Source: Armigeres subalbatus (Eukaryota > Arthropoda > Insecta > Diptera > Culicidae). From it: DNA of 64,000 nt. Below the pieces are notes generated by a model, which did not search any database, was not told the DNA's origin, and was given only the letters and a program-made list of their open reading frames with translations. The stretch is taken from assembly GCF_024139115.2 (NCBI RefSeq), contig NC_085140.1:435697260-435761259 (forward strand), in the 5' to 3' direction. The translations under genes were made by a program, and so were the position numbers. This document shows, piece after piece, positions 22,710 through 32,647 of the stretch; positions within the stretch are counted from its first letter, which is position 1; each line of letters opens with the position of its first letter.

Positions 22710-23290
22710 AACTAGTTAACCTGTCTTTAGAGCCATGGCCTTCCTCACAGCACTGCACTACTCTTTCCTTCCTCTTCTTCCTTCCTCTCTTCTGTGGCTG
22801 TGCGGGCTTACCGGGCGGTGGTATCGCCGGGTGGCTCGCTTCTTGCTTCGTTACAACTCGATAATAAGAAGGACAATCGACTATCAGCGGAAACAATGCC
22901 GGATTGTCCGACTACGGAACCAGGAAATTACGGCGGTTCTTGCTGGGGTTTCCAACGTAAAGACCGTGGGGTTGCCCTCAACGCCTTCTCTTGTCCCAAG
23001 TACTTCATCTCTACTCTTCAACTTCCAACTTTGGTAACTTTGTAACATCCGACCGCATCCCAGGCTCATGACCTCTTTTTTCAAGTCAGTGACCTCGTCT
23101 CACAGTATTGACCCAATTACGCCACCCCTTAATGGATACTTAACGAAGGTACTTCTGGTGTTGGGTTTGAGGACTAAGGTGAGTGGTTGGATGCGGTCTT
23201 ACAGGGTGGTGGAGGCTAATCATGCCCTGCTCTACTGCAGTTGCTAAAGTACTGAGAAAACCTACAAGACGACTTTTACCTGCCATTCAC
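22710..23290. other. GC-richer segment embedded in the array; origin unknown
   Basis: Between two GGAATTTCC-type stretches lies about 580 bp of different composition (for example TGTGCGGGCTTACCGGGCGG). Overlapping frames of 67-100 codons appear in several frames at once and lack motifs. It may be an older retroposon fragment. No ends or target duplication were found. Confidence 0.4.
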
Positions 23291-23319
23291 AAACAATTAA
23301 CGCATTAGACTACATTTTC

Positions 23320-23690
23320 AAGAAATCCTGAAGGAATTTCCGAAGGAACTCCTGTAGAAATCTAGGAATTTCTTCGCAAATTATATTTCGAGTTCCTTCC
23401 TAAATACCTTTAGGAATTGCTTGAAAATATATTCAGGAAACTCCTTCGGAGATTCTTTTAAGATTTCCTTCAAAAATATCATTGTACATTCTTTAAAATA
23501 TTCATCCAGAAATTACTTTACGAATTCGTTTCGATAATTTATTCAGTTTCTTTTAATCCCTTCATGAATTCAATCAGATTTTTTTAAAGAATTAATTAGG
23601 AGATTCTTTTTGGAACTCTTTTAGAATTTCTACAGGAATTCCTCTACAAGATTCACCAGAATTTTTTTTTTTTGAGCTTCTCCAGGAATG
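23320..23690 (-). repeat. GGAATTTCC-type array, right part, mainly opposite orientation
   Basis: After AAGGAATTTCCGAAGGAACTC the motifs change sense to GAGTTCCTTCCTAAATACC, GGAAACTCCTTCGGAGATTC and similar. With 19560-22660 this gives opposite-facing arms around the GC-richer segment. Confidence 0.55.
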
Positions 23691-24029
23691 AGAATTAATT
23701 TTAAAATAATCTGGTACACATTTCAAGCCTGGATCTAAAATACCATTACTTCACTCGACATTAGCTGACTTAGACCTGAAAACAACCCTTCATAAATTCT
23801 GACTTTGACTCATATCAACATGACATGCCTAAAACCTCATTAACTCAATATCGTCCAATACCTCGGGAGAATTCTGAGGATAGTGCAAAGTGGGGAAAAC
23901 AGTAATTAATGCCTCTAGCTGATAAAATTAAACTCCATACAATAATGCCATCCCTACATGAATCATCATAACGATTTAGTGAATTATTTTGTAATAACTA
24001 CCAAAATTATAATTATTTTTCAAAGTGTA

Positions 24030-24118
24030 CGTTATAACGGGGAAAATGTACGCTATATCGAGTGACGTTATATCGAGTGTACGTTATATCGGGGGTACGT
24101 TATATCGAAGATTACCTG
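24030..24118. repeat. Subterminal repeats at the right end of the pogo-like element
   Basis: At least four close copies of GTACGTTATATCG (some as GTACGCTATATCG or GACGTTATATCG) occur within 90 bp. Two copies face the same way and one the other at the left end (16656-16722). Repeated motifs at both ends fit transposase-binding sites. Confidence 0.7.
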
Positions 24119-24120
24119 TA

Positions 24121-24205
24121 TATCAATCGATTCGCAAACTCTCGGCCAATTTGCCAATAGTATTGAAACTTTTGATTATCAACGCAAAACTATTGAAAAT
24201 TTTTG
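24121..24205 (+). repeat. Family C copy 1, right remainder
   Basis: TATCAATCGATTCGCAAACTC...GATTATCAACGCAAAACTATTG matches family C copy 2 near 16940-17020 and completes the copy broken at 16646. Confidence 0.6.
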
Positions 24206-24279
24206 TTCTTTCATGCATCAAGCATCCCCTATATAGCGTGTTCCAATCCTTGTTATCCAATCCAATCCTTAGCCAGTGT

Positions 24280-24395
24280 TGACACAAGTACAGATTTTTT
24301 GACGAATTTTGGTACAGATTATGTAAGGCACAGCTTACAGATTTTCACCAAAGAGTACAGATTAGTACAGATTTTCGACAAACCAAGCCTCAGAA
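24280..24395 (+). repeat. Short motif cluster, TACAGATT
   Basis: About five copies of TACAGATT(TTT) occur within 100 bp, irregularly spaced. No element ends are visible, so this is only a local low-complexity cluster. Confidence 0.4.
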
Positions 24396-24541
24396 AAGAA
24401 AATTTGCATCTCAATATTGTTCGAAAAGTTGCTTCTGGTCATCATTCTCAGACGATAATGGTTACAATTTTCATTTGAGATATTTCCAGATGAGAACAGT
24501 AGGCGAGTTATCACTAGCGAAAATTTTGGAATCAAACGAAA

Positions 24542-24758
24542 CCGCCATCGGGGGTGACAATGGGTCTGGGGGGTGAGAATGGGTCATCGCTCTCACCGGC
24601 AGCGTGGAGAGCGGATAGCAAAATCATTCAAAAAGGTCTTTTATATTTTAGTCTTCTTGCCCTCAGATACATTCAATGTTTTCTACAAGCATTCCAAGTA
24701 CTTGAAACAGTGACCCATTCTCATCCCCATTTGACCCATTGCCACCCCCGACGACGGG
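24542..24758. mobile_element. MITE with GGGGGTGACAATGGGTC termini
   Basis: Left CCGCCATCGGGGGTGACAAT then GGGTC; right GACCCATTGCCACCCCCGAC then GACGGGG, an inverted match. A 105-codon open frame across it has no motif. Its terminal motif resembles the 32648-33176 element (GGGTGACATTGGGCC). Confidence 0.7.
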
Positions 24759-25682
24759 GTTATTTTCGTGATTTTTTTTATAGTTATAAGCAGGGACGGA
24801 AATCTTCGTTTTACTATCACTTGCATCGACACTCAGTAAACAGCTTCGTCATTGCCTCGTGTTTGTTTTGATCAGGCATTTGGCAATGCAGACACAAATA
24901 TCTCGCAGCATGCTGTCAAACTTCCAAAACAAGTTTACCGACTGATCTTCAATAGCCGATTGATATTCGAGCGCTGTAAACGAAAATCCACCTGTGCTGA
25001 AATATTTTGATTTGCTGTTGATTTGCACCGATAAATGACGATTAATTTATTTTACATACTAAACAGTTGCATATCTTTTAGAAATCTGACTTCAAAATGT
25101 TAAATCCATGCATTGCAGTATGAAATGATATTCCTATTTTAAGACTTCATATTAAATGTGCAAAGCTGAAGATTCATTTTGACACTTTAAAGAAAAAATG
25201 CGAATATAAACCTAACTAATACCAACTAAATGTCAACAGTACCGTTCAATATTGTTTGGTATTATGATTCAGCGTTAGAAAGAAAGATGAGTTCAAAAGT
25301 AATGTTTATGTTTCAAATTAAGATACATTTTGCACGATTCTTCCTCGATGGTGAGTTTTTATCAATTGATAATTCATCGCTTGTGGTGGTTCATCAGCAT
25401 CTTAAACAACAGTTGTGATTGATTTTTTTTATATTCATAAACTATACGGTGTCAAAGACAGATTTACGAAAAAAAAGGCAATTCGTATAAAACTTTTGTT
25501 AGTTGAAAAGTACCAAGATAAATGTCAACTCATCCCTACACTGACAAAAATCCATTCATATTCATTATATGTGGCACATTAATTTTGACTATAGCTTACC
25601 AAAATGTTTGACCAGGGAGGACGACGTGCAGTTTGTCTTTTCTGTTAACAAGCCGGAGCCTCTTGAAACACCTAACCCTATT

Positions 25683-25818
25683 CTGCCGTAATCTGGCAAA
25701 GTGACGAATACGCCATTTTTCAAAAATTGTGTTAACGAGTTGTATTCATCACACATGAAAAATGAAAAACATGCAAGTTGTAGAATGGCGCATACGTCAC
25801 TTTTTCAGATTACGGCAG
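25683..25818. mobile_element. MITE family D, copy 1 (136 bp), TATT target duplication
   Basis: CTGCCGTAATCTGGCAAAGT on the left pairs with AGTGACGTATGCGCCA-type sequence ending in GATTACGGCAG on the right. TATT flanks both ends. A second copy is at 46088-46225. Confidence 0.82.
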
Positions 25819-25841
25819 TATTGACTACAATGTGGCTCTGA

Positions 25842-26383
25842 CCTAGGATAGGATGTGACAATTCAAATGAGACTGCCTTGTTGTTTTTTAGTCGGTTGCT
25901 CTGACGAGGTAGTCGCCAGTGCAGCCAAATTAATTTGGTACAAAATCTTCCAAATATCATGTATCAAAACTTGATGTTTTTCTTTCCGTTCCATCCATTA
26001 TTTATGTAAGAGAAGCGAAAGACTAACAGAGAGAAGTTTTTCGCTAATTAAAAAGAGTTTTAGATCTAAAATGACAGAAAAGTGAATGCTTAAAACAACA
26101 GTTTTAAATCTATACATCCCTTGAAAATAATTTACATGGCGTTTGCAGTTCAATATAAATTAATTTGGTGCCAAAAGACACGAACTCAAACATTCACGTA
26201 TATTACTTAATATTTAAAATGTAACCAGCAACACGGCCAAACTAACAACATGCCGCCCTACGAAAAACGCACCGCCGCCAATCGAAGTAACCGATTGTCA
26301 TTTCCAACCAATCAGCAACCGGTGCGATTGTGACAGAAAATCGGTACGATTTTTAATGACTACTTGACGCATCCTATCCTAGG
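25842..26383. mobile_element. 542-bp MITE with CCTAGGATAGGATG TIRs and CTCTGA target duplication
   Basis: The left TIR CCTAGGATAGGATG matches the inverted right end CATCCTATCCTAGG exactly. The flank CTCTGA is repeated at 25836-25841 and 26384-26389. The interior is AT-rich with a short GC-richer part (26255-26330) and no coding frame. Confidence 0.85.
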
Positions 26384-26404
26384 CTCTGATTTGGGCTCTG
26401 ACAC

Positions 26405-26550
26405 AATTCCAGATTGCTTTGATAGCTATAGTGATGTGGCTGTCAGTTGTGATCGCATTAGGCCTACTTCGATGATTTTGATGCAATTCAATATTTGCTT
26501 TATATAGTAAATAGCAAGTGCTATTTAACTGCAACACATTTCCCCTCTTC
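26405..26550 (+). repeat. Dispersed repeat family A, copy 4
   Basis: GGCCTACTTCGATGATTTTG, ATTTGCTTTATATAGTAAAT and GCAAGTGCTATTTAACTGC follow the order of the copy at 1600-1725. Confidence 0.6.
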
Positions 26551-26741
26551 TCAGGTATTTTGTAAAATTTTGGTCATTACAATCGGTTTACGTGAACATA
26601 CATACTTCAAAAATAAAAACTTCGTAGTGCTAACTACATTTGATATAATACTATACTCGCTTGACTATAATGAGACGAAGTTGCATTCAACTTCTCAAAA
26701 TATCACCCTTATGACTAACACACATATCAATCATAACGTTT

Positions 26742-27156
26742 TGACGTAGGACTTACGTCTCTCTTTACTATACCGGGTGTCATTTCAAAATTTCTAAATC
26801 GGCCGCGTTACGCTGTGTTGAAAGATTTCAAACGTTAATAGCTTTTACCCTAGTGAACAGATTTCTGCAGTTAGCCCCTCAATCGTCAGCTTTCAAGAAT
26901 GCCTTTCATATTAATGCTTGATAATATCCGAAAACTTGTTTCAATAGGCCTAAAACTGTTTTCAAAGCAAAGCATTGAATTCACGACAACCTATAAATAT
27001 GGGTACCGCATCATTCTTGCATCATTCCATTACCACGTTCTGATTGGTGCAGACGTCAACGAATGAGCTCACGCTAGGTCTGCTAAGAAGGCATAAAATA
27101 GCGCAGCGCGAATTTTTCCTCTCAATCTGACCGAAACAGGCAAAGCAATAACAGCA
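26742..27156 (+). repeat. Promoter-like dispersed repeat E, copy 1
   Basis: Starts TGACGTAGGACTTACGTCTC then TTTACTATACCGGGTGTCAT and matches copy 2 at 33271-33680 closely through CTATAAATATGGGTACCGCA, an inverted CCAAT box (TGATTGGTGC, 27041-27050) and GCATAAAATAGCGCA. Two TATA-like boxes (26992-26999, 27093-27100) with a CCAAT element resemble a Pol II promoter. No open frame follows. It could be the 5' part of a retroelement or of a dispersed gene fragment; its origin is unresolved. Confidence 0.7.
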
Positions 27157-27234
27157 CTGCCGCTAACCGCAAGTCGAGCACATCTGTATATGGAGGCCCA
27201 TATACAGATGTGCTCGACTTGCGGTTAGCGGCAG
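27157..27234. repeat. Perfect 37-bp inverted repeat (hairpin), 4-nt loop
   Basis: The left arm 27157-27193 begins CTGCCGCTAACCGCAAGTCG and is matched without mismatch by 27198-27234, with loop AGGC. It is absent from repeat E copy 2. If transcribed it would form a stem as long as a pre-miRNA or short siRNA hairpin. Perfect arms imply recent origin. Confidence 0.9.
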
Positions 27235-27470
27235 AGCAGCGCATCGTCGGAATTTTTGAACGGTTGCATCATCGTCTCAGCCACGCATTCGCAAACCTAA
27301 GCCTTTTTATGAGCAAGGCAGAATCGTCAGCATTCTCTGGTCAGCATCATCGGCATTTTCAGCCCGGCATTGTCGAGAAGCCAACAGTAAGCGCGGCACG
27401 GCGGTTTGTGACGATAGAGTATCGACGACAACACTACTGATCAAGTTTTCTCGGCCGATGGCAGCAGCGG

Positions 27471-27474
27471 TTAA
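27471..27474 (+). repeat. TTAA target duplication, left
   Basis: TTAA directly precedes terminal CCCTCTAAGACCCGGG and recurs at 31750-31753. Confidence 0.85.
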
Positions 27475-27950
27475 CCCTCTAAGACCCGGGACGAACGGAT
27501 TTTTTTCAAATGGCTCGCATTCAGCACCTGATCGTTGGAATTCCTCGCGGTTTCGTTTGTGCTCAATGGGAATAGCTATATTTTTGCTCTGATACATTTT
27601 CAAATAAAATTTTTGTTCAGGTCCGAGTTATTGCTAAAAATAAGTGTGCGCGGGGTGTTTTTCTATAATTCAAACATCTCTTCAATATTCTGGACGTGTT
27701 CATGCCCAAAATTTATCAAATCACCCATCAAACCAACCCAAAAAGATATTTGTAAAGATTTTTAGTCGATTCCGATGTTTTCACCATTTGAGTAGGGCAG
27801 GATTGACTGAATTCAGGGCCGCATTCAGGGGTTACAATGGTAGAGTATGGGCTAAAAATTCAAATACAATGAAATTTGCATGAGCATGCGGCTGCGGAGT
27901 TTTAAATATTTAATTTTCAATTGAAAATGAGATTCTGAAATTCTTATCAG

Positions 27951-28980
27951 GGCCGGATTTAGGGGTCGAAATGGGGGTGACCAGGGGCCATATCACCAAT
28001 TGCAATGAAACTGGGCATGCGACTGCTCAAACTTCATGAAAACACATCAGGAGGTCAAAGAACTCTGTTTGAATTTGAAATTGACCTTCTGTAATTTTGA
28101 CCAGGGCCGGCTTCATGGGTCCAAATGGGGAGGGCAAGGGCCATATCACCAAAAGCAATGAAACTGGGCATGCGACTGCTCAAACACCATGGAAACACAT
28201 CAGGAGCTCAAAGAAATCTGTTTCAAATGGAAATTGATCTTCTGAAATTTCAACCAGGGCCGGATTTAGGGGTCGAAATGGGGAGGGCAGGGGCCATATC
28301 ACCAAATGCAATGAAACAGGGCATGCAACTGCTCAAACTTCATGAAAACACATCAGGTGCTCAAAGAACTCTGTTTGAATTTGAAATTGACCTTCTGAAA
28401 TTTTGACCAGGGCCGGATTCAGGGGTCTAAATGGGGAGAGCAAGGGCCATATCACCAATTGCAATGAAACTGGGCATGCGACTGCTCAAACACCATGGAA
28501 ACACATCAGGAGCTAAAAGAAATCTGTTTCAAATGGAAATTGATCTTCTGAAATTTCAACCAGGGCCGGATTTAGAAGTGAAAATGAGGAGGGCAGGGGC
28601 CATATCACCAATTGCAATGAAACAGGGCATGCGACTGCTCAAACTTCATGAAAACACATCAGGAGCTCAAAGAATTCTGCTCGAACTTCAAATTGTCTTT
28701 CCGAAATTTTGACCAGGACCGGCTTCAGGGTCCAACTGGGAGAAACAAAGGCCATATCACCAATAGAAATAAAACTGGGCAGTGGGCATGCTACTGCTCA
28801 AACTTCATGAAAACACATCAGGATCTCAAAGAACTCTGTTTGAATTTGAAATTGACCTTCTGAAATTTCAACCAGGGCCGGATTCAGGGGTGAAAATATG
28901 GAGAGCGGACTGCTTAAACATCATGAAAACACATCAGGAGCTCAAAGTATTCTGATTGAACTTGAAACTGCTCTGATACA
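27951..28980 (+). repeat. 153-bp satellite array, left arm (~7 monomers)
   Basis: The start block GGCCGG(A/C)TT recurs at 27951, 28105, 28258, 28411, 28564, about 28717 and 28876, so spacing is 153-159 bp. Alternate monomers resemble each other, giving a 306-bp higher-order period (frames at 28125 and 28431). As 153 is divisible by three, 51-residue repeats such as AISPKAMKLGMRLLKHHGNT stay open over about two monomers before a stop. I treat these frames as a by-product of periodicity, not as genes. Confidence 0.9.
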
Positions 28981-28987
28981 AATTTCA

Positions 28988-29500
28988 GGAATTCCTCCGG
29001 AAGTTCCTCCAGGAATTCCTCCGGAAGTTCCTCCAGGAATTCCTCCGGAAGTTCCTCCAGGAATTCCTCCGGAAGTTCCTCCAGGAATTCCTCCGGAAGT
29101 TCCTCCAGGAATTCCTCCGGAAGTTCCTCCAGGAATTCCTCCGGAAGTTCCTCCAGGAATTCCTCCGGAAGTTCCTCCAGGAATTCCTCCGGAAGTTCCT
29201 CCAGGAATTCCTCCGGAAGTTCCTCCAGGAATTCCTCCGGAAGTTCCTCCAGGAATTCCTCCGAAGTTCCTCCAGGAATTCCTCCGGAAGTTCCTCCAGG
29301 AATTCCTCCGAAGTTCCTCCAGGAATTCCTCCGGAAGTTCCTCCAGGAATTCCTCCGGAAGTTCCTCCAGGAATTCCTCCGGAAGTTCCTCCAGGAATTC
29401 CTCCGGAAGTTCCTCCAGGAATTCCTCCGGAAGTTCCTCCAGGAATTCCTCCGGAAGTTCCTCCAGGAATTCCTCCGGAAGTTCCTCCCAGGAATTCCTT
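28988..29500 (+). repeat. 24-bp minisatellite, about 21 copies
   Basis: The unit is GGAATTCCTCCGGAAGTTCC plus TCCA. Two units (about 29262 and 29307) lack one G, shifting the frame. It contains self-complementary GGAATTCC and TCCGGA cores. The 220-codon plus-strand and 214-codon minus-strand frames (IPPEVPPG and EFLEELPE repeats) arise only from this periodicity. Confidence 0.95.
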
Positions 29501-29589
29501 CGGAAGTCGAAAATTCCTGGAGGATCTCTGAAAGTTCCGAAAGAATTCCTGAATTCGTGAAGTAACTTCTGCAGAAATTCCTGCATGAA

Positions 29590-29810
29590 CTTCTGGAGGA
29601 ATTCCTGGAGAAACTTCCGAAGGAATTCCTGGTGGAACTTCCGAAGGAATTCCTGGAGGAACTTCCGGAGAAATTCCTGGAGGAACTTTTGGAGGAATTC
29701 CCGGAGGAACTTCTAGAGGAATTCCTGGAGGAACTTCTAGAGGAATTCCTGGAGGAACTTCTAGAGGAATTCCTGGAGTATTTTCCGGAGAAATTCCTGA
29801 AATTTGTATC
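29590..29810 (-). repeat. 24-bp minisatellite, inverted arm (~9 diverged copies)
   Basis: Units near GGAGGAATTCCTGGAGGAAC + TTCC are the reverse complement of the 28.99-29.50 kb unit, with more substitutions. Together they make the central stem of the foldback. The frame 29632-29871 is periodicity-driven. Confidence 0.9.
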
Positions 29811-31262
29811 AGAGCAGTTTCAAGTTCAATCAGAATACTTTGAGCTCCTGATGTGTTTTCATGATATTTGAGCAGCCCGCTCTCCAGATTTTCACCCCTG
29901 AATCCGGCCCTGGTTGAAATTTCAGAAGGTCAATTTCAAATTCAAACAGAGTTCTTTGAGATCCTGATGTGTTTTCATGAAGTTTGAGCAGTCGCATGCC
30001 CACTGCCCAGTTTTATTTCTATTGGTGATATGGCCTTTGTTTCCCATTTGGACCCCTGAAGCCGGTCCTGGTCAAAATTTCGGAAAGACAATTTGAAGTT
30101 CGAGCAGAATTCTTTGAGCTCCTGATGTGTTTTCATGAAGTTTGAGCAGTCGCATGCCCTGTTTCATTGCAATTGGTGATATGGCACTGCCTTTCCCATT
30201 TTCACTCCTAAATCCGGCCCTGGTTGAAATTTCAGAAGATCAATTTCCATTTGAAACAGATTTCTTTGAGCTCCTGATGTGTTTCCATGGTGTTTGAGCA
30301 GTCGCATGCCCAGTTTCATTGCTTTTGGTGATATGGCCCTTGCCCTCCCCATTTGGACCCCTGAATCCGGCCCTGGTCAAAATTACAGAAGGTCAATTTC
30401 AAATTCAAACAGAGTTCTTTGTGCTCCTGATGTGTTTTCATGGTGTTTGAGCAATCGCATGCCCAGTTTCATTGCTTTTGGTGATATGGCCCTCTCTTTG
30501 GACTCCTCTCCTGGTCAAAATTACAGAAGGTCAATTTCAAATTCAAACAGAGTTCTTTGTGCTCCTGATGTGTTTTCATGAAGTTTGAGCAGTCGCATGC
30601 CCAGTTTCATTGCAATTGGTGATATGGTCCCATGGTCACCCCCATTGAGACCCCTGAATCCGGCCCTGGTCAAAATTTCAGAAGGTCGATTTCAAATTCA
30701 AACAGAGTTCTTTGTTCCTGATGTGTTTTCATGAAGTTTGAGCAGTCGCATGCCCTGTTTCATTGCAATTGGTGACATGGCCCCTGCCCTCCCCATTTTC
30801 ACTCCTAAATCCGGCCCTGGTTGAAATTCCAGAAGATCAATTTCCATTTGAACAGATTTCTTTGAGCTCCTGATGTGTTTCCATGGTGTTTGAGCAGTCG
30901 CATGCCCAGTTTCATTGCTTTTGGTGATATGGCCCTTGCTCTCCCCATTTGGACCCCTGAATCCGGCCCTGGTCAAAATTTCAAAAGGTCAATTTCAAAT
31001 TCAAACAGAGTTCTTTGAGCACCTGATGTGTTTTCATGAAGTTTGAGCAGTCGCATGCCCTGTTTCATTGCAATTGGTGATATGGCCCCTGCCCTCCCCA
31101 TTTTCACTCCTAAATCCGGCCCTGGTTGAAATTTCAGAAGGTCAATTTCAACTTTGAGCACCTGATGTGTTTTCATGAAGTTTGAGCAGTCGCATGCCCT
31201 GTTTCATTGCAATTGGTGATATGGCCCCTGCCCTCCCCATTTTCAATCCTAAATCCGGCCCT
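29811..31262 (-). repeat. 153-bp satellite array, right arm (~10 monomers)
   Basis: AATCCGGCCCTGGT recurs about every 150 bp (near 29895, 30210, 30365, 30660, 30810, 30965, 31115, 31255), reverse complement of the left arm. It carries about three more monomers than the left arm, and some are shortened (30490-30520, 31140-31160). Expansion or contraction therefore occurred after the arms formed. Confidence 0.88.
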
Positions 31263-31749
31263 GATTAGAATTTCAGAATCTCATTTTCAATTGAAAATTA
31301 AATATTTAAAACTCCTGATTTTTAAATTTGTGCAGCAATGCAAATTTCATTGTATTTGAATTTTTAGCCCATACTCTACCATTGTAACCCCTGAATGCGG
31401 CCCTGAATTCAGTCAATCCTGCCCTACTCAAATGGTGAAAACATCGGAATCGACTAAAAATCTTTACAAATATCTTTTTGGGTTGGTTTGATGGGTGATT
31501 TGATAAATTTTGGGCATGAACACGTCCAGAATATTGAAGAGATGTTTGAATTATAGAAAAAAAACACCCCCGCGCACACTTATTTTCAGCAATAACTCGG
31601 ACCTGAACAAAAAATTTTATTTGAAAATGTATCAGAGCAAAAATATAGCTATTCCCATTGAGCACAAACGAAACCGCGAGGAATTCCGACGATCAGGTGC
31701 TGAATGCGAGCCATTTGAAAAAAATCCGTTCGTCCCGGGTCTTAGAGGG

Positions 31750-31753
31750 TTAA
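31750..31753 (+). repeat. TTAA target duplication, right
   Basis: TTAA directly follows the right terminus of the foldback and matches 27471-27474. Confidence 0.85.
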
Positions 31754-32647
31754 GCGTTTGGTATTCCTGCAGACATCGATTCATAATGTTTTAAACAATC
31801 ATAAACTCCCAGTTGAACCGCTCAAGAGGAAATTTACATCTAACATTGTGAATGGATCTTTTCAGAATCACTAATATACTTACTGAAGAGTTTTTCGCAA
31901 TAGAATCATTTTGAAAATGTAGTGCAATCAACTAATTAGAGAGCGTTTGCGTGACAATTTTATTAATTCGCGTTCCTGGCGATGAATTGTTACAAAATTC
32001 TGTCTTCCTCGCTCACGACAAAAGAAAATGCGTTTCTTATTCTAAGATTTCAACGACAATTTTTGAAATTTCTCCATTAGAATTCCAAAAATTGTCACTG
32101 TTTTGAGTCTAAATATTTCAATTTAAAATTTGATTTATTTGTTGATGTTAATAGGTAAATAGCTACTGAATTTTGTGTAACTTTCAAACGTTGGTATAAA
32201 GCTTTTGAATATTCTTGGTTAACGTGATTTTGTGTTTCAGCAAATATACTCTATTACCACTATTACCACTCTAGCTAATTTGAAGAGTTAACGCAGTAGC
32301 GTCGCGGTATCACAAAAGACAAGCAATGTAGTGAAGAGACATTGCAAGGGGTGCTTAAACGTATAATTCAATGTGCAGCATAACATGTCGAAATAATGTG
32401 CTAGAAATCATCACATGATCCCATTTTGGAATCTTAGTTTAAAAATGAAATGTTGAAAAATGTAATTAAAATTTTCAAAAATTGTAAAATTAGTGTAATA
32501 TTTGCAATTATCGCACCCCTGGCAATCATTTTTAGGCGTTAATCATCTTTGGTAACCCAAGATGGTGTGAATGTGCTGTCTGTTGCCCAATATATGGGGA
32601 TTCTCGAAGTGAACCATGTTGTTAATATACTATACTATACTGTCGTT
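31754..32647. other. Flank of repeat E copy 1, then no recognised feature
   Basis: The first ~50 bp (GACATCGATTCATAATGTTTT) resemble repeat E copy 2 near 33845-33870, as expected if the foldback split copy 1. The rest is AT-rich without features I can support. Confidence 0.45.

Larger units (their letters stand above)
16649..24118. mobile_element. TA-flanked pogo/Tigger-like TIR element, 7.47 kb, apparently non-autonomous
   Basis: The left terminus reads CAGGTAAACTTCGATATAAC, and the right terminus is its complement with one difference over 24 bp. Both are flanked by TA (16647-16648, 24119-24120), the target of Tc1/mariner/pogo elements. Subterminal copies of CGATATAACGTAC occur in both ends, at least four at the right, like transposase-binding sites. 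CGATATAAC-type ends are typical of pogo/Tigger families. No transposase frame is visible. The interior holds a family C copy, a MITE, a 2.03-kb tandem duplication, GGAATTTCC-type arrays and a GC-richer segment. Flanks reconstitute family C, confirming insertion. Confidence 0.8.
27475..31749. mobile_element. TTAA-flanked, piggyBac-like foldback element, 4.28 kb
   Basis: The left end reads CCCTCTAAGACCCGGGACGA and the right end is its exact complement. The two arms stay near-identical for hundreds of bases (27475-27950 versus 31265-31749). TTAA on both sides and a CCC start are piggyBac hallmarks. The element is one giant inverted repeat: single-copy TIR, then 153-bp satellite monomers (about 7 left, about 10 right), then a 24-bp minisatellite in opposite orientations at the centre. 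No transposase is visible, so it must have moved by a transposase supplied elsewhere. It split repeat E copy 1. Confidence 0.88.

Noticed and set aside
22735..23037. 100-codon frame in the GC-richer segment
   Set aside because: Frames of similar length overlap it in other frames and on the other strand; no domain or splice signals recognised.
28125..28712. Two 93-codon frames beginning MGRARAISP
   Set aside because: They are consecutive 306-bp blocks of the 153-bp satellite, repeated again in inverted form in the right arm; no start context, splice sites or known domain.
28988..29500. CRISPR-like regular repeats
   Set aside because: Units are contiguous with no unique spacers, in a eukaryotic nuclear context; this is a minisatellite.
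28898..29586. 220-codon plus-strand and 214-codon minus-strand open frames
   Set aside because: Both are produced by the 24-bp minisatellite, which is open in several frames. The translations are simple IPPEVPPG / EFLEELPE repeats with frame changes at units missing one base.
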